Of a DNA stretch of 64,000 nt, positions 7,866 to 16,784 are shown piece by piece. The notes under the pieces are model-generated. The model made no database searches. It was given only the letters and a program-made list of their open reading frames with translations, and was not told where the DNA came from. Numbering within the stretch: position 1 is the stretch's first letter; every line of letters begins with the position of its first letter. The DNA comes from an uncultured Candidatus Saccharibacteria bacterium. GTDB lineage: Bacteria > Patescibacteriota > Saccharimonadia > Saccharimonadales > HK-STAS-PATE-42. A program made the position numbers and the translations under genes. The stretch lies in the NCBI GenBank assembly GCA_937871805.1, contig CALMQB010000001.1, positions 62,001 through 126,000 on the forward strand, read 5' to 3'.

Positions 7866-8498
7866 ATGTCTATTATCTCAAACACCCCCTTCACTTTTAA
7901 GCTTGGCTGGAACCAAACTCGCTCTAAACCCGAACAAAAGTTTGAGTTTTCAGATGGCGACGGTGATCAGAATTTCATAAAAGTAATCGTTGGCCTAGGA
8001 AACGTTGGCAAAAAATTCGATGGAACTCGCCACAACATCGGTTTTGAAATTATAGGAGAATTCGCCAAAGCCGAAGACTTTCCAAAATTCACTGAAAATA
8101 AGAAGTTTTTTGGCTCCACTAGTGAAAAGTTCGCTAATGGAAAGAAGATCATCCTCCTCAAGCCAAACACCTTAATGAACTTAAGTGGTAAGAGCATTCA
8201 AGCTATAAAAGATTTCTACAACCTTTCCGCAAAAGATATCACCGTTATTCACGATGAATTAGATTTTGAGTTTGGAAAAGTTAAACTTAAGCTCGGCGGG
8301 GAAGGGAAGAGTAGCCACAATGGAATCCGAGACATCGCATCTAAAATCGGTTCTACAGACTTTAAAAGAATCCGCTTCGGAATCAAGAATGAAGATTTAG
8401 AAAAAATCCCAACTGAAAAGTTTGTTCTTGCTAAGTTTAATAAGCAAGAGCAGGTGGAACTAAAAAAGTTAACCAGAGTTTCCACTAGCCTGATTTAG
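7866..8498 (+). CDS. pth: Peptidyl-tRNA hydrolase
   Basis: Releases tRNA from prematurely dropped peptidyl-tRNA. The core starts at VIVGLGNVGKKFDGTRHNIGFE, with H56 equivalent to the catalytic His20 of E. coli Pth. It continues through LKPNTLMNLSG and HDELDFEFGKVKLKLGG to SSHNGIRDI. There is a ~38-residue N-terminal extension and the C-terminus is ordinary. TATACT at 7852-7857 lies just 8 nt before the ATG with no Shine-Dalgarno, so the mRNA is predicted to be leaderless. Confidence 0.93.
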   Translation: MSIISNTPFTFKLGWNQTRSKPEQKFEFSDGDGDQNFIKVIVGLGNVGKKFDGTRHNIGFEIIGEFAKAEDFPKFTENKKFFGSTSEKFANGKKIILLKPNTLMNLSGKSIQAIKDFYNLSAKDITVIHDELDFEFGKVKLKLGGEGKSSHNGIRDIASKIGSTDFKRIRFGIKNEDLEKIPTEKFVLAKFNKQEQVELKKLTRVSTSLI

Positions 8499-8502
8499 AA
8501 CT

Positions 8503-9288
8503 TTAGCGTTTACTAAAAAAGATGCCAGCTGCAATTCTTCCAATTTCTGCAGCTCCAAAATAATCTCTTCTTAGGCAGAGAATATCTTTACCGCCAGACA
8601 GCTTTAGGACCCTATAGCCATCCTCAGAGAGCCTTAATTTTAAGCCATCTGCCTCAGCTGGATCCACATGCAGAGCTTCCCACATTATTAAAGGAGGCAG
8701 GTGCCCTCCAAGGGCCCTAAGTACTCCCGAGACCACAATTGAATCCAATCCTTCTACGTCCACGATCAATGCCCCCATAGACTCAGGTTCCACATGACGT
8801 CCAGCTATCACGAGTAGCTGCTTAGGAGTAATAATCTCAACTACTTCTTTGACAACCTCAAAACTTCCTTGTAGCCCATGGCGTTCCGCCTCTCGTTCTA
8901 CTTGATGTTCATCAAAACAAGCTATAGCAGAACCGTGAACATCCTTAAGATCACCCTTAAAGGAGGCTGAATACAGCGTTTCGGACCCAGAGGGCTCACC
9001 AACTGCTGCATTCACTATTCTTGCCTCGGGGAATCTAGAATGGAGGCCGTCCACCAGGGTAGCCTGCGGCTCAACCAACACAACTCTCGCCCCAAGGCTC
9101 TCAGTTAAGCCAGCGGATACGGGGTCGTCGTATAACCCATCATGAGCGCCCACTCTCCATAAACTAGAGTTGTCGGGCCTGGTCGCATGCCTAATGCATT
9201 CTTCAGCAAATCTTTCTCCAACCCAAGACGCCCTTATTTCTAATGAGTTAATTGGATGCTTAACAATATCTGGAATTTCCATAAACAT
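8503..9288 (-). CDS. FkbM-family SAM-dependent methyltransferase
   Basis: A class I methyltransferase of the FkbM type, probably an O-methyltransferase acting on a sugar or small molecule. WRVGAHDGLYDDPVS replaces the usual D-x-GA-x-G glycine loop, followed by VVLVEPQ (acidic residue for the ribose), NAAVG, LIVDVEGLDSIV and LIMWE, all placed as in the family. ATG 9288 is chosen; the frame also runs to a TTG at 9324. It converges on pth with a 4-bp gap. The coding sequence carries no copy of the 10-mer. Confidence 0.75.
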   Translation of the reverse strand: MFMEIPDIVKHPINSLEIRASWVGERFAEECIRHATRPDNSSLWRVGAHDGLYDDPVSAGLTESLGARVVLVEPQATLVDGLHSRFPEARIVNAAVGEPSGSETLYSASFKGDLKDVHGSAIACFDEHQVEREAERHGLQGSFEVVKEVVEIITPKQLLVIAGRHVEPESMGALIVDVEGLDSIVVSGVLRALGGHLPPLIMWEALHVDPAEADGLKLRLSEDGYRVLKLSGGKDILCLRRDYFGAAEIGRIAAGIFFSKR

Positions 9289-9375
9289 AAAATCAAATAC
9301 CCCCTCAGATGACTTTTGTAGCAAGCTACCGAAGAGATAATTCGAGGGTGGGCATCGAACTATCTAAAAGACAAA

Positions 9376-9400
9376 TTGAAGGGGTGTTAGCACCCTTCAA
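9376..9400. other. Hairpin with TTGAAGGG arms
   Basis: TTGAAGGG-GTG, loop, CACCCTTCAA forms a stem of about 10 bp. Related boxes recur at 9506 (TTGAAGGGG) and, inverted, at about 9770 (CCCTTCAA) in the same gap. There is no T-run on either side, so it is more likely an operator or RNA element than a terminator. Confidence 0.4.
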
Positions 9401-9514
9401 TACGTAAACAATAGATCTTACTATATTGGATGACTCAATCGGTTCCGGTAAATTAATACGCCGCAATTTTATTGACCCTTGAACCACCCAGTAAAATATT
9501 GTTAAATTGAAGGG

Positions 9515-9637
9515 GTTAGTATGCCTTTTTAAACTTAAGTTTAGCTATGATCAAAGTGGAGGGTAGTAAACTTTGTAGCTGAGGCTAGAGTTCTAAACTC
9601 CTAAGAGGAGTTTGACAAAAAGGCATCCTAACTTTTT
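9515..9637 (+). ncRNA. Candidate small structured RNA upstream of dprA
   Basis: A closing helix pairs 9515-9530 with 9617-9632 (16 bp, one mismatch) and is followed directly by TTTTT (9633-9637), like an intrinsic terminator. Inside are two stem-loops. The first is AGCTA/TAGCT (9543-9547 with 9576-9580) stacked on CAAAGT/ACTTTG (9552-9557 with 9570-9575), with loop GGAGGGTAGTAA. The second is a perfect 8-bp hairpin AAACTCCT/AGGAGTTT (9595-9613). The result is a three-way junction of ~120 nt. It does not match the conserved cores of SRP RNA, 5S rRNA, tmRNA or RNase P. The strand is inferred from the T-run. Confidence 0.55.
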
Positions 9638-9789
9638 CTAGAATTAAATTTATATCAAAAAAGATTAATTTAAACTAGAGCAGTTGTTTCAGGTACATAA
9701 AGGATAGATTCAGATAAACCTAATCTATCTACAATTAACCATCCTATCATATTAAGTTTAACAAAGTCAACCCTTCAAATAGTTATTCT

Positions 9790-10644
9790 ATGAATATACG
9801 CCATATAACCAATAGAGATTCCGAATATCCAAGCTTATTAAAAGAAATAGGAGCACCCCCTCAACGCTTATGGCTAGTTGGAGCAGTGCTCCAAGAAGAA
9901 GTCCGCTTAACCGTTGTTGGCAGTAGAAAACCAACCAAGTATGGAATTAAAGTGACTCAGAAACTGATCCAAGAGGTTGCCTCTGCTGGAGTGACTATCG
10001 TTAGCGGTCTTGCCCTCGGAATAGATGCTCTAGCCCATAAAGCAGCCCTAGACGCCGGAGGAAAGACAATAGCAGTTATGGCGGGAGGGCTCGACAGAAT
10101 CTATCCGGCAACAAACACGGCATTAGCTAGAAGAATCCTAGAGAATGGTGGAACTCTGATTAGTGAGTATCCCGAAAAAACTGAATTCTTTAAGCAAAAC
10201 TTTGTCGCTAGAAACCGCATCCAAAGCGGCTTAAGTGATGCCGTCTTAATCGTTGAGGCAGCAGAGAAGAGTGGAACACTCATAACCGCTCAGTTTGCAA
10301 TAGATCAGAATAGAACAGTGTTGGCTCTACCCGGGAACATCGACAGCCCCAACAGTGTAGGCACAAATGAGCTCATCAAGACTGGGGCAACCCCAGTAAC
10401 ATCAGCCAGTGACATTCTCGAAGCTCTAGGAATTAACACAAGAGCTGCTAAGGTTAAGCAATACAAGCCAGAAAACCATGCTGAGGAGGTGATCCTAGGC
10501 TTAATAAAATCTGGGACTGACTCCAGCGAAGAACTCCAGGTCGAGAGTCAATTAAGCTTAATTGACTTCACGACCACTTTAACCATGCTCGAGATTAAAG
10601 ACATTATCACTCAACCTACCGCTGGAACCTGGGACTTAAAATAA
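9790..10644 (+). CDS. dprA: DNA processing protein DprA
   Basis: Loads RecA on incoming single-stranded DNA during natural transformation. A Rossmann-like core runs from VVGSRKPTKYG (about residue 42) through SGLALGIDALAHKAAL, AVMAGGLDRIYPATN, LISEYP, FVARNRIQSGLSD and SGTLITAQFA to LALPGNI and GTNELIKTGA, all canonical DprA/Smf signatures. A short C-terminal winged-helix-like region follows. 284 aa, complete. It is separated from the upstream RNA candidate by ~150 bp containing a 10-mer copy at 9752. It supports competence in this organism. Confidence 0.95.
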   Translation: MNIRHITNRDSEYPSLLKEIGAPPQRLWLVGAVLQEEVRLTVVGSRKPTKYGIKVTQKLIQEVASAGVTIVSGLALGIDALAHKAALDAGGKTIAVMAGGLDRIYPATNTALARRILENGGTLISEYPEKTEFFKQNFVARNRIQSGLSDAVLIVEAAEKSGTLITAQFAIDQNRTVLALPGNIDSPNSVGTNELIKTGATPVTSASDILEALGINTRAAKVKQYKPENHAEEVILGLIKSGTDSSEELQVESQLSLIDFTTTLTMLEIKDIITQPTAGTWDLK

Positions 10645-10646
10645 AA

Positions 10647-10676
10647 CAACCCAGAAAAAAATCTGGGTTGATTTTG
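10647..10676. terminator. Bidirectional terminator between dprA and 10698-11600
   Basis: CAACCCAGA/TCTGGGTTG stem (10647-10655 with 10662-10670) with a poly-A loop, followed by ATTTTGTTT on the plus strand. It lies between two convergent genes, so it can serve both. Confidence 0.85.
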
Positions 10677-10697
10677 TTTCTTCACCCAAAGTAGCCA

Positions 10698-11600
10698 CTA
10701 CCTTCTAGAATTAATTTTATCAATTTCTACATTTAACGTTTTTTGAGCAGTATCAATTTTTTTTGTTCCTTCGCTATCGTATCCAACCAAATCCTCCAGT
10801 TCTTTTTTCTTCTTGTCTGCAGCGTTATCATAAGAAAGTTCGCGAATCTGGGATTGCAAATTTGAAAGAGTATCCCTGTCTCCAGCAGCAACTGCTGTTT
10901 TTAACTGAACCAATATTCCTTTAATTTGGCCAAAAACATCAGAGTAGGAATCCTTTAGCTCTTTACCCTTCTCAGTTTTAAGGTCTAGACTTTTTAAGTC
11001 CGATTCTAAAGATGTATAAACCCCAGTAATTCGATCTACCTCTGCTGTATAGCTAGCTAAATCACTAGAAGCTGATGATTTAAAGTCTATCTCCGACTCT
11101 TTCTTGGAAATTGAAGCTATCTTAACCATATCCGTAGCAATACCAACCTCATTAGCACTGTAAGACTTCAAAGCTTCAATATAGCCTTCAGCGGCTATTT
11201 TGAGATCTTTTCTATCAGACTTAAGTTCTGACGTCGCACCTTCAAAGCTTTTTACAGATTCATCAAATTGTTTTACGGCTGGATCTAGATCTGTACCTTC
11301 ATCATAGGTGCTTTTTGAAACCTCTAACCCTAAGTTACTAGATTTCGAGTTAAGTTCTGATGTTGCACTACTGAACTTTTTTAGAGCCTCTGCACTGGTC
11401 TTGTTCATTTTTGAAAAAACCAGCAAGCTAACGATTGAGATTATCAGAACACCAACAATAGGCAAGACAACCATCAGTATTTTTTTCATATTTGGGCCAG
11501 ACTTAGGTTGCTGGTAGGGAGATCCTGTAGCCATTGGGGCAGGCTGTTGCACGGGCTGCTGAGTACCACCGCTGGAGTTGTTGGGATTTTGAGGTTGCAT
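10698..11600 (-). CDS. Single-pass membrane protein with extracytoplasmic coiled-coil domain
   Basis: The first ~37 residues are rich in Pro, Gln and Asn (cytoplasmic, disordered). A single hydrophobic segment (KILMVVLPIVGVLIISIVSLLVF) follows, then ~230 residues of Ser/Lys/Asp/Leu-rich helical sequence outside the membrane, probably coiled coil. There are no catalytic motifs and no cysteines. An AAGGAG Shine-Dalgarno precedes the ATG. The topology suggests a surface or periplasm-like structural protein, a type common in CPR genomes. Function unknown. Confidence 0.7.
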   Translation of the reverse strand: MQPQNPNNSSGGTQQPVQQPAPMATGSPYQQPKSGPNMKKILMVVLPIVGVLIISIVSLLVFSKMNKTSAEALKKFSSATSELNSKSSNLGLEVSKSTYDEGTDLDPAVKQFDESVKSFEGATSELKSDRKDLKIAAEGYIEALKSYSANEVGIATDMVKIASISKKESEIDFKSSASSDLASYTAEVDRITGVYTSLESDLKSLDLKTEKGKELKDSYSDVFGQIKGILVQLKTAVAAGDRDTLSNLQSQIRELSYDNAADKKKKELEDLVGYDSEGTKKIDTAQKTLNVEIDKINSRR

Positions 11601-11777
11601 TATAATTTTCTCCTTGGGTTTTGATTAAAACGTTTATGTTAAGCTTAACTATACATTATTCTGTATCCCAGGTCACTAAAACTTTAAGGTTTACCGCGGC
11701 CACTATCTTTGCTTGACTATATATCTATAGACATATAAGATACTTTTAGTAAATTATTAAACTTAAAATTTCCTATT

Positions 11778-14093
11778 ATGCCTAAAAATCTTGTCATTGT
11801 GGAGAGCCCAGCGAAATCCAAGACTATACAGAAGTACTTAGGTAGTGATTTTGCAGTGACTTCAAGTATCGGCCACATCCGAAGTATTATCAAAAAAACT
11901 AAGGACGGCACTCCACCTATCGATGTCGACAATAACTTTGAGACAGTTTATGAAGTCGACTCAGAAAAGAAAAAAGTCGTGGCTCAACTAAAAAGAGACG
12001 TTAAGGATGCCGAAACTGTCTGGCTGGCCACAGATGAAGACCGTGAAGGGGAGGCTATAGCCTGGCATTTGTGTGAAGTACTGAAGCTTGATCCAGCCAA
12101 AACCAAACGAATTGTTTTTCATGAGATCACCAAAGAGGCCATCCAGAATGCCGTCAAGAACCCGCGCACAGTTGATATGAACCTGGTTAAGGCTCAACAA
12201 GCTCGTCAGATCCTAGACCGAATCGTTGGCTTTGAACTTTCACCAGTTGTCTGGCAAAAAGTCCCGGGTGGTAAATCCGCTGGACGAGTCCAGTCACCGG
12301 CTGTACGGCTATTGGTTGAGCGTGAACGTAAAATCGATGCCTTTGCTAGCTCATTCCAGTTTAAGGTAACCGCCGTTTTTGCCATCGATAACAACGAGAT
12401 GAAGGCTGAACTAAATAATCGATTTGACACCGAGCCAGAGGCTCAAGCTTTCCTTGAAAAGCTACTCGATGCCAAATTCACTATTAGTAATGTCACCAAA
12501 AAACCGACCAAACGAAACCCAAGCCCACCATTCACCACCAGCACACTACAACAAGATGCCAACTCCAAGTTAGGATTTGGCTCTAAGGCCACTATGGGCA
12601 GCGCTCAAAAACTATATCAAGAAGGTCGAATCACTTATATGAGGACTGACTCAATGTCATTGAGTGGTCAAGCAATTGCCTCGGCTGCTAACTTTATCAA
12701 AAGTAAGTTCGGCGAAGAGTACTCACAGGTCCGTAACTTTAAGACCAAGTCGGCTGGTGCGCAGGAAGCTCACGAAGCTATCCGTCCAACCGACATGAGT
12801 CTAGAGCAGGCCACGAGTGATGAATATGCACAAAAGCTCTATAGCCTGATTCGCAACCGCACACTCGCCAGCCAGATGACTCCGGCCGAACTAGAAAAGA
12901 CTGTCATAACTATAGACATCAGCACAACAGAAGAAAAATTTGAAGCAAAGGGCGAAGTTATAATATTTGACGGATTCTTAAAGGTTTATGGAGGAGGTAA
13001 AAAGGATCCAGAAATCTTACCAGAGGTTAATTCTGGTGATAATTTAGCACTAGACAGCTCCGAAGCCAAGCAGCTATTCGCAAGGCCACCGGCTCGCTAC
13101 ACAGAAGGTTCGCTAGTTAAGAAGCTTGAAGAGCTCGGTATTGGCAGGCCAAGCACTTATGCAACAATTATTAGTACGGTACTGGCTCGTGGATACGCCG
13201 AAAAAGGTGAGAGCGAAGGTGATCCACGCGATATTATCGTGCTTAAAACCGATAGATCATCCGTTGTCCGTGAGGTAGTTGAGGAAAAAACTGGCTCAGA
13301 TAGAGGAAAGCTTGTACCAACACCGGCTGGCAAGCTTATTAGTGACTTCCTGACCGATTATTTTGACAAAATTGTTGATTATGACTTTACTGCTAGTGTT
13401 GAAAAGGAATTCGATGAAATTCAGGCTAATAAGCTTGACCGCAATGAGATGCTTAAAAAATTCTACAAGCCCTTTCATGCTTTAATTGAAAAATCTGGTG
13501 GTATTGACCGTAGCAAGGTTTCACAAACAAGGGAAGTTGGCAAGCACCCAAAGTCTGGTAAGCCAATATTGGCTCGCTTTGGTCGCTACGGTCCCATGCT
13601 TCAACTCGGCGCCACCGAAGATAAAGAAAATAAGCCACAGTTTGCACCAATGCCAAAAGGCTCAACACTCGAAAAGGTTACCATCGAACAGGCATTAAAA
13701 GCCTTCGAGCTACCACGACTGGTCGGACAGACCGAAGACGGCAAAGACATCCATGCTAACGTTGGTCGTTTTGGACCGTACATAAAGGTCGACAAGTTAT
13801 TTGTCAGTATTAAACCACTTGACCCATATGATATTACACACGAGCAAGCACTCGACCTTTATGCTACAAAATTAAAAGCAGAGGCTGAAAAAAATATTGC
13901 CGACTGGGGAAATATCAAAATCATCAAGGGCCCCTATGGACCCTACATTAAAGATGTCAAAGCCAAGAAGAATGCTAAAATTCCAAAAGATACTGATCCA
14001 AAAGACATTACAGAGGTGCAGGCAGTAGAAATTTTAGCTAAAGCCCCGGTCAAAAAAGGACGCCGACGCTATCCTGCAAAAAAGAAAAAGTAA
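11778..14093 (+). CDS. topA: DNA topoisomerase I
   Basis: A type IA topoisomerase that relaxes negative supercoils. The TOPRIM domain starts at NLVIVESPAKSKTIQKYLG and includes ATDEDREGEAIAWHL. The catalytic tyrosine lies in GRITYMRTDS. The C-terminus has three glycine-rich TopA repeats (GRYGPMLQLG, GRFGPYIKV, GPYGPYIKD) instead of zinc fingers and ends in a Lys/Arg tail. 771 aa, complete. The coding region has no copy of the abundant 10-mer, although one lies just before the start (11757). Confidence 0.97.
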   Translation: MPKNLVIVESPAKSKTIQKYLGSDFAVTSSIGHIRSIIKKTKDGTPPIDVDNNFETVYEVDSEKKKVVAQLKRDVKDAETVWLATDEDREGEAIAWHLCEVLKLDPAKTKRIVFHEITKEAIQNAVKNPRTVDMNLVKAQQARQILDRIVGFELSPVVWQKVPGGKSAGRVQSPAVRLLVERERKIDAFASSFQFKVTAVFAIDNNEMKAELNNRFDTEPEAQAFLEKLLDAKFTISNVTKKPTKRNPSPPFTTSTLQQDANSKLGFGSKATMGSAQKLYQEGRITYMRTDSMSLSGQAIASAANFIKSKFGEEYSQVRNFKTKSAGAQEAHEAIRPTDMSLEQATSDEYAQKLYSLIRNRTLASQMTPAELEKTVITIDISTTEEKFEAKGEVIIFDGFLKVYGGGKKDPEILPEVNSGDNLALDSSEAKQLFARPPARYTEGSLVKKLEELGIGRPSTYATIISTVLARGYAEKGESEGDPRDIIVLKTDRSSVVREVVEEKTGSDRGKLVPTPAGKLISDFLTDYFDKIVDYDFTASVEKEFDEIQANKLDRNEMLKKFYKPFHALIEKSGGIDRSKVSQTREVGKHPKSGKPILARFGRYGPMLQLGATEDKENKPQFAPMPKGSTLEKVTIEQALKAFELPRLVGQTEDGKDIHANVGRFGPYIKVDKLFVSIKPLDPYDITHEQALDLYATKLKAEAEKNIADWGNIKIIKGPYGPYIKDVKAKKNAKIPKDTDPKDITEVQAVEILAKAPVKKGRRRYPAKKKK

Positions 14094-14097
14094 AACA

Positions 14098-14859
14098 ATG
14101 TGCATACAAGACCTGCTAGACCAGCTTACCAAAGAGATAGAAAGGATCCTAGGAACCAATCTAGTTGGCGTCTACCTGCACGGATCATTGGCGATGGGCT
14201 GCTTCAACCCAGATAAAAGCGATGTTGATATTTTAGTGATAATTCACAAAAAATCAAGTCATAAAGAAAGGAGGGAGCTTGCAGATTTGCTAATCCGATT
14301 TACCCCAGAAGCACCAAAAAAGGGTTTCGAGATTAGTATGCTTACAGAACTGCAACTAAATAGTGGAAAACATCCTATGCCTTTTGATTTCCATTTCAGC
14401 AATCTTTGGATAGAAAGATTTAAAGACCCTAACTCAAGCCTTAGCTTTGAAGGAAGACTTGATCCAGATTTAGCAGCTCACCTTACCATAACTAAACAGA
14501 GAGGCAAAACTCTTTACGGTGAGCCTATAAGTAGAGTTTTTTTGGAGGTAACTGACCTGCACTATAGAGATGCCATCCTAATTGATGCTAAAGACATATT
14601 AGAAGATATTACTAAAGATCCGGTCTACGGTATCTTAAACTTATGTAGAGTTAGAGCCTATTTAGAAGAAAGAATCATAACCTCAAAATTAGAGGGAGCA
14701 GAGTGGGGTATAGGGCATTCCAAAAGCTTCGAAAAAAGAATAATAGAACTCGCACTATTAACCTACAAAAATGACAAGACAGTTATCTGGGATACAGAAG
14801 ATCTCAATAAATTTGCCGATACTTACTCCAAATATCTAGACCTAAAAAGCTTAAATTAG
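14098..14859 (+). CDS. Aminoglycoside nucleotidyltransferase-like protein (ANT(3'')/ANT(9)-type)
   Basis: The nucleotidyltransferase motif LHGSLAMGCFNPDKSDVDILVI (GS, then D-x-D) is followed by a C-terminal helical domain (DAKDILEDITKDPVYGILNLCRVRAYLEE) typical of the AadA/DUF4111 branch that adenylylates streptomycin or spectinomycin. 253 aa, about AadA length. It starts 4 bp after the topA stop and is probably co-transcribed. Chromosomal homologues may have other substrates, so resistance is only a possibility. Confidence 0.75.
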   Translation: MCIQDLLDQLTKEIERILGTNLVGVYLHGSLAMGCFNPDKSDVDILVIIHKKSSHKERRELADLLIRFTPEAPKKGFEISMLTELQLNSGKHPMPFDFHFSNLWIERFKDPNSSLSFEGRLDPDLAAHLTITKQRGKTLYGEPISRVFLEVTDLHYRDAILIDAKDILEDITKDPVYGILNLCRVRAYLEERIITSKLEGAEWGIGHSKSFEKRIIELALLTYKNDKTVIWDTEDLNKFADTYSKYLDLKSLN

Positions 14860-15117
14860 AGTTCTATTTGTTGTAATAACAACATAACTACATTAAAATT
14901 AGTGTTAAATTTAACTCTATATACTCAAAGGCTTGTTATTGTGTGCTTATTATGATAATATTAATACAATAATGTTTATCTAGATGTCTAGAGTGTCTAA
15001 CCACACAGACAGCACTTAAGCAATATAAATTAAAATACAGGTTATCGAAAGGGTAGGGACCTAAGATATTTTTCAAAAAATAACCACTTAAATTTATAGA
15101 AACTCATTAACTAAAAT

Positions 15118-16176
15118 ATGGCAGATTCAAGCAACAAGACTCCACTCAATAAATTGATAGATAACATCATGCAGGATCTCTACAAAGACCGTGAGCGAGA
15201 TATCATAATCGGTAGGTTCGGCCTTAATGGCAAAAAGAAAACTCTTGATGCAATTGGCAAAGACTATGGCGTTACTAGAGAAAGAATTCGGCAACTAGAA
15301 AAGGGAATGATCATCCGTCTCCAAGTTAAAGCAGAGGAGGGCAAGCTCTTAGGCTTTGCAGACTATGAAGAAAGCCTCGCCGTAGAGATTCAGAAAGTTG
15401 GAGGGATTTGTAGTATTTTAAAACTTAGTCAGCTCATTAAAGAAGGGGACTCTAAGGAAACTATTGCCAGGAACTCATTTATTACCCTTATTTCAAGCAA
15501 GCTCCTACTGATAGACGATTCCGACGATTACAATCAAAGTGCAGTACTCGCTAGCCACTATAAGAGCCCCTCAGAGGCATCAAAAGATGTCGATAAGATA
15601 GTCGGCACCTTGACTGTCAACAAAAAGCCGATATCTATCTCTGAGCTTAAAAAATCTAACAGCCTTGGTCAGTCAGAGCAGGAGCTAGAAACTAAGCTAC
15701 TTGTTTCCAAAAATACTTATCAAAGAAAGGGATTATGGGGTTTAAAAAGTTGGTCTTCTGTTAATCCAAAGAGTATTAAAGATAAAATTTATATTGTCTT
15801 AAAAGAAGGTAAAGAGCCGATGCACTTTAGCGAAATTTACAAGGCTATCCAGGCAGATAAGACCTTCCATAAGCGAGAATTCACCGTCCAAGCCACACAC
15901 AATGAGCTAATTAGAGATGCCCGCTATGTACTAGTGGGCAGAGGGCGCTATGCGCTAAAGGAGTGGGGACACATTGAAGGTACCGTTGAAGACGTCATCG
16001 AAAAAGTTTTAAAAGATAATGACAACAAGCCCATGCATCGTGACGAAATTATAAGAGGTGTATTAAGATACCGCCAGGTTAGAGAAACAACCGTCGTTTT
16101 GAACCTACAAAGTAAGCCCCGATTTAAAAGAGTGGCTACTGCGACCTTCCAGCTTGCTGAAGAGCCCAAGGCTTAG
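15118..16176 (+). CDS. Sigma-70 region 4 / HARE-HTH DNA-binding protein
   Basis: Residues ~15-60 match sigma region 4 (LDAIGKDYGVTRERIRQLEKG), the helix-turn-helix that reads -35 boxes. The C-terminal half holds HARE-HTH modules like those of RNA polymerase delta (KEGKEPMHFSEIYKAIQ and NDNKPMHRDEIIRGVL). There is no region 2, so it cannot be a full sigma factor; a transcription or polymerase-associated regulator is likely. 352 aa. The preceding 258-bp gap holds only A+T-rich sequence with short inverted repeats. Confidence 0.7.
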   Translation: MADSSNKTPLNKLIDNIMQDLYKDRERDIIIGRFGLNGKKKTLDAIGKDYGVTRERIRQLEKGMIIRLQVKAEEGKLLGFADYEESLAVEIQKVGGICSILKLSQLIKEGDSKETIARNSFITLISSKLLLIDDSDDYNQSAVLASHYKSPSEASKDVDKIVGTLTVNKKPISISELKKSNSLGQSEQELETKLLVSKNTYQRKGLWGLKSWSSVNPKSIKDKIYIVLKEGKEPMHFSEIYKAIQADKTFHKREFTVQATHNELIRDARYVLVGRGRYALKEWGHIEGTVEDVIEKVLKDNDNKPMHRDEIIRGVLRYRQVRETTVVLNLQSKPRFKRVATATFQLAEEPKA

Positions 16177-16449
16177 TCTAAAATTAAATCAGTACTAGTA
16201 CTAAAACAGTACAGTAAATTTTGATAAAGCCGTATCTCAGAATGTAGGCCAAGCACTCCATATAATCGAAAACGTAGGGATCTTAGAAAGATTTAGTTTA
16301 GAAATCACGACCATAGCAGCAGAAGAGTGACAAAGATTTTAAAATTTGTTTTATGAGATTTTAAAATTAACTAAAGATATTATTAAGAGTATTATCAAAA
16401 TAGCATCAAGTTAGCTGATCTTCTCGTCAACATTAGTGTATATGTCCTA

Positions 16450-16477
16450 ATGTCGCACAATGTATATTTTACGACAA
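16450..16477. other. dif: Candidate dif (XerC/D-like) recombination site
   Basis: Two 11-bp arms (ATGTCGCACAA at 16450-16460 and TTTTACGACAA at 16467-16477) are inverted repeats at 9 of 11 positions around the 6-bp centre TGTATA. This is the 11-6-11 layout of dif, and the left arm and centre share CGCA.AATGTATA with known dif sites. The right arm departs from the usual TTATGTTAAAT, so the call is tentative. Confidence 0.4.
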
Positions 16478-16738
16478 AGAAAATTTGCATCAGTTGAGAT
16501 AAGATAATTGTATGGTTACCCTCAACATAGCATCGGAGTAGGGGTTAACGTATATACTAGCCGTATTAAATCACAGTTCTCTTACTGGTAAGTAAAAATC
16601 TGTTTAAGGCAAAAATTACAAACCTATATATCTCCAGTCTCAATCACCACTTCTAAAACTCCACAATCATACCCCATTGGTTTAGGTACAATCGTGAAAT
16701 ATAAAATTTATATATTTTACTTATCCACAACCTAATTG

Positions 16739-16784
16739 TTTTATATATTTGACAATCAGAACTATAGTTGTCAAATATATAAAA
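16739..16784. repeat. 17-bp perfect inverted repeat (TTGACAA/TTGTCAA)
   Basis: Arms at 16739-16755 and 16768-16784 are perfectly complementary, with a 12-nt loop. Each inner end carries TTGACA, so it could be a cruciform, an operator over divergent -35 boxes, or a replication element. A consensus DnaA box (TTATCCACA) lies 10 bp to the left. Confidence 0.8.

Noticed and set aside
9515-9637. 5S rRNA or SRP RNA for the ~120-nt RNA
   Set aside because: The length fits 5S, but none of the conserved 5S loops nor the SRP GGAAG tetraloop region is present.
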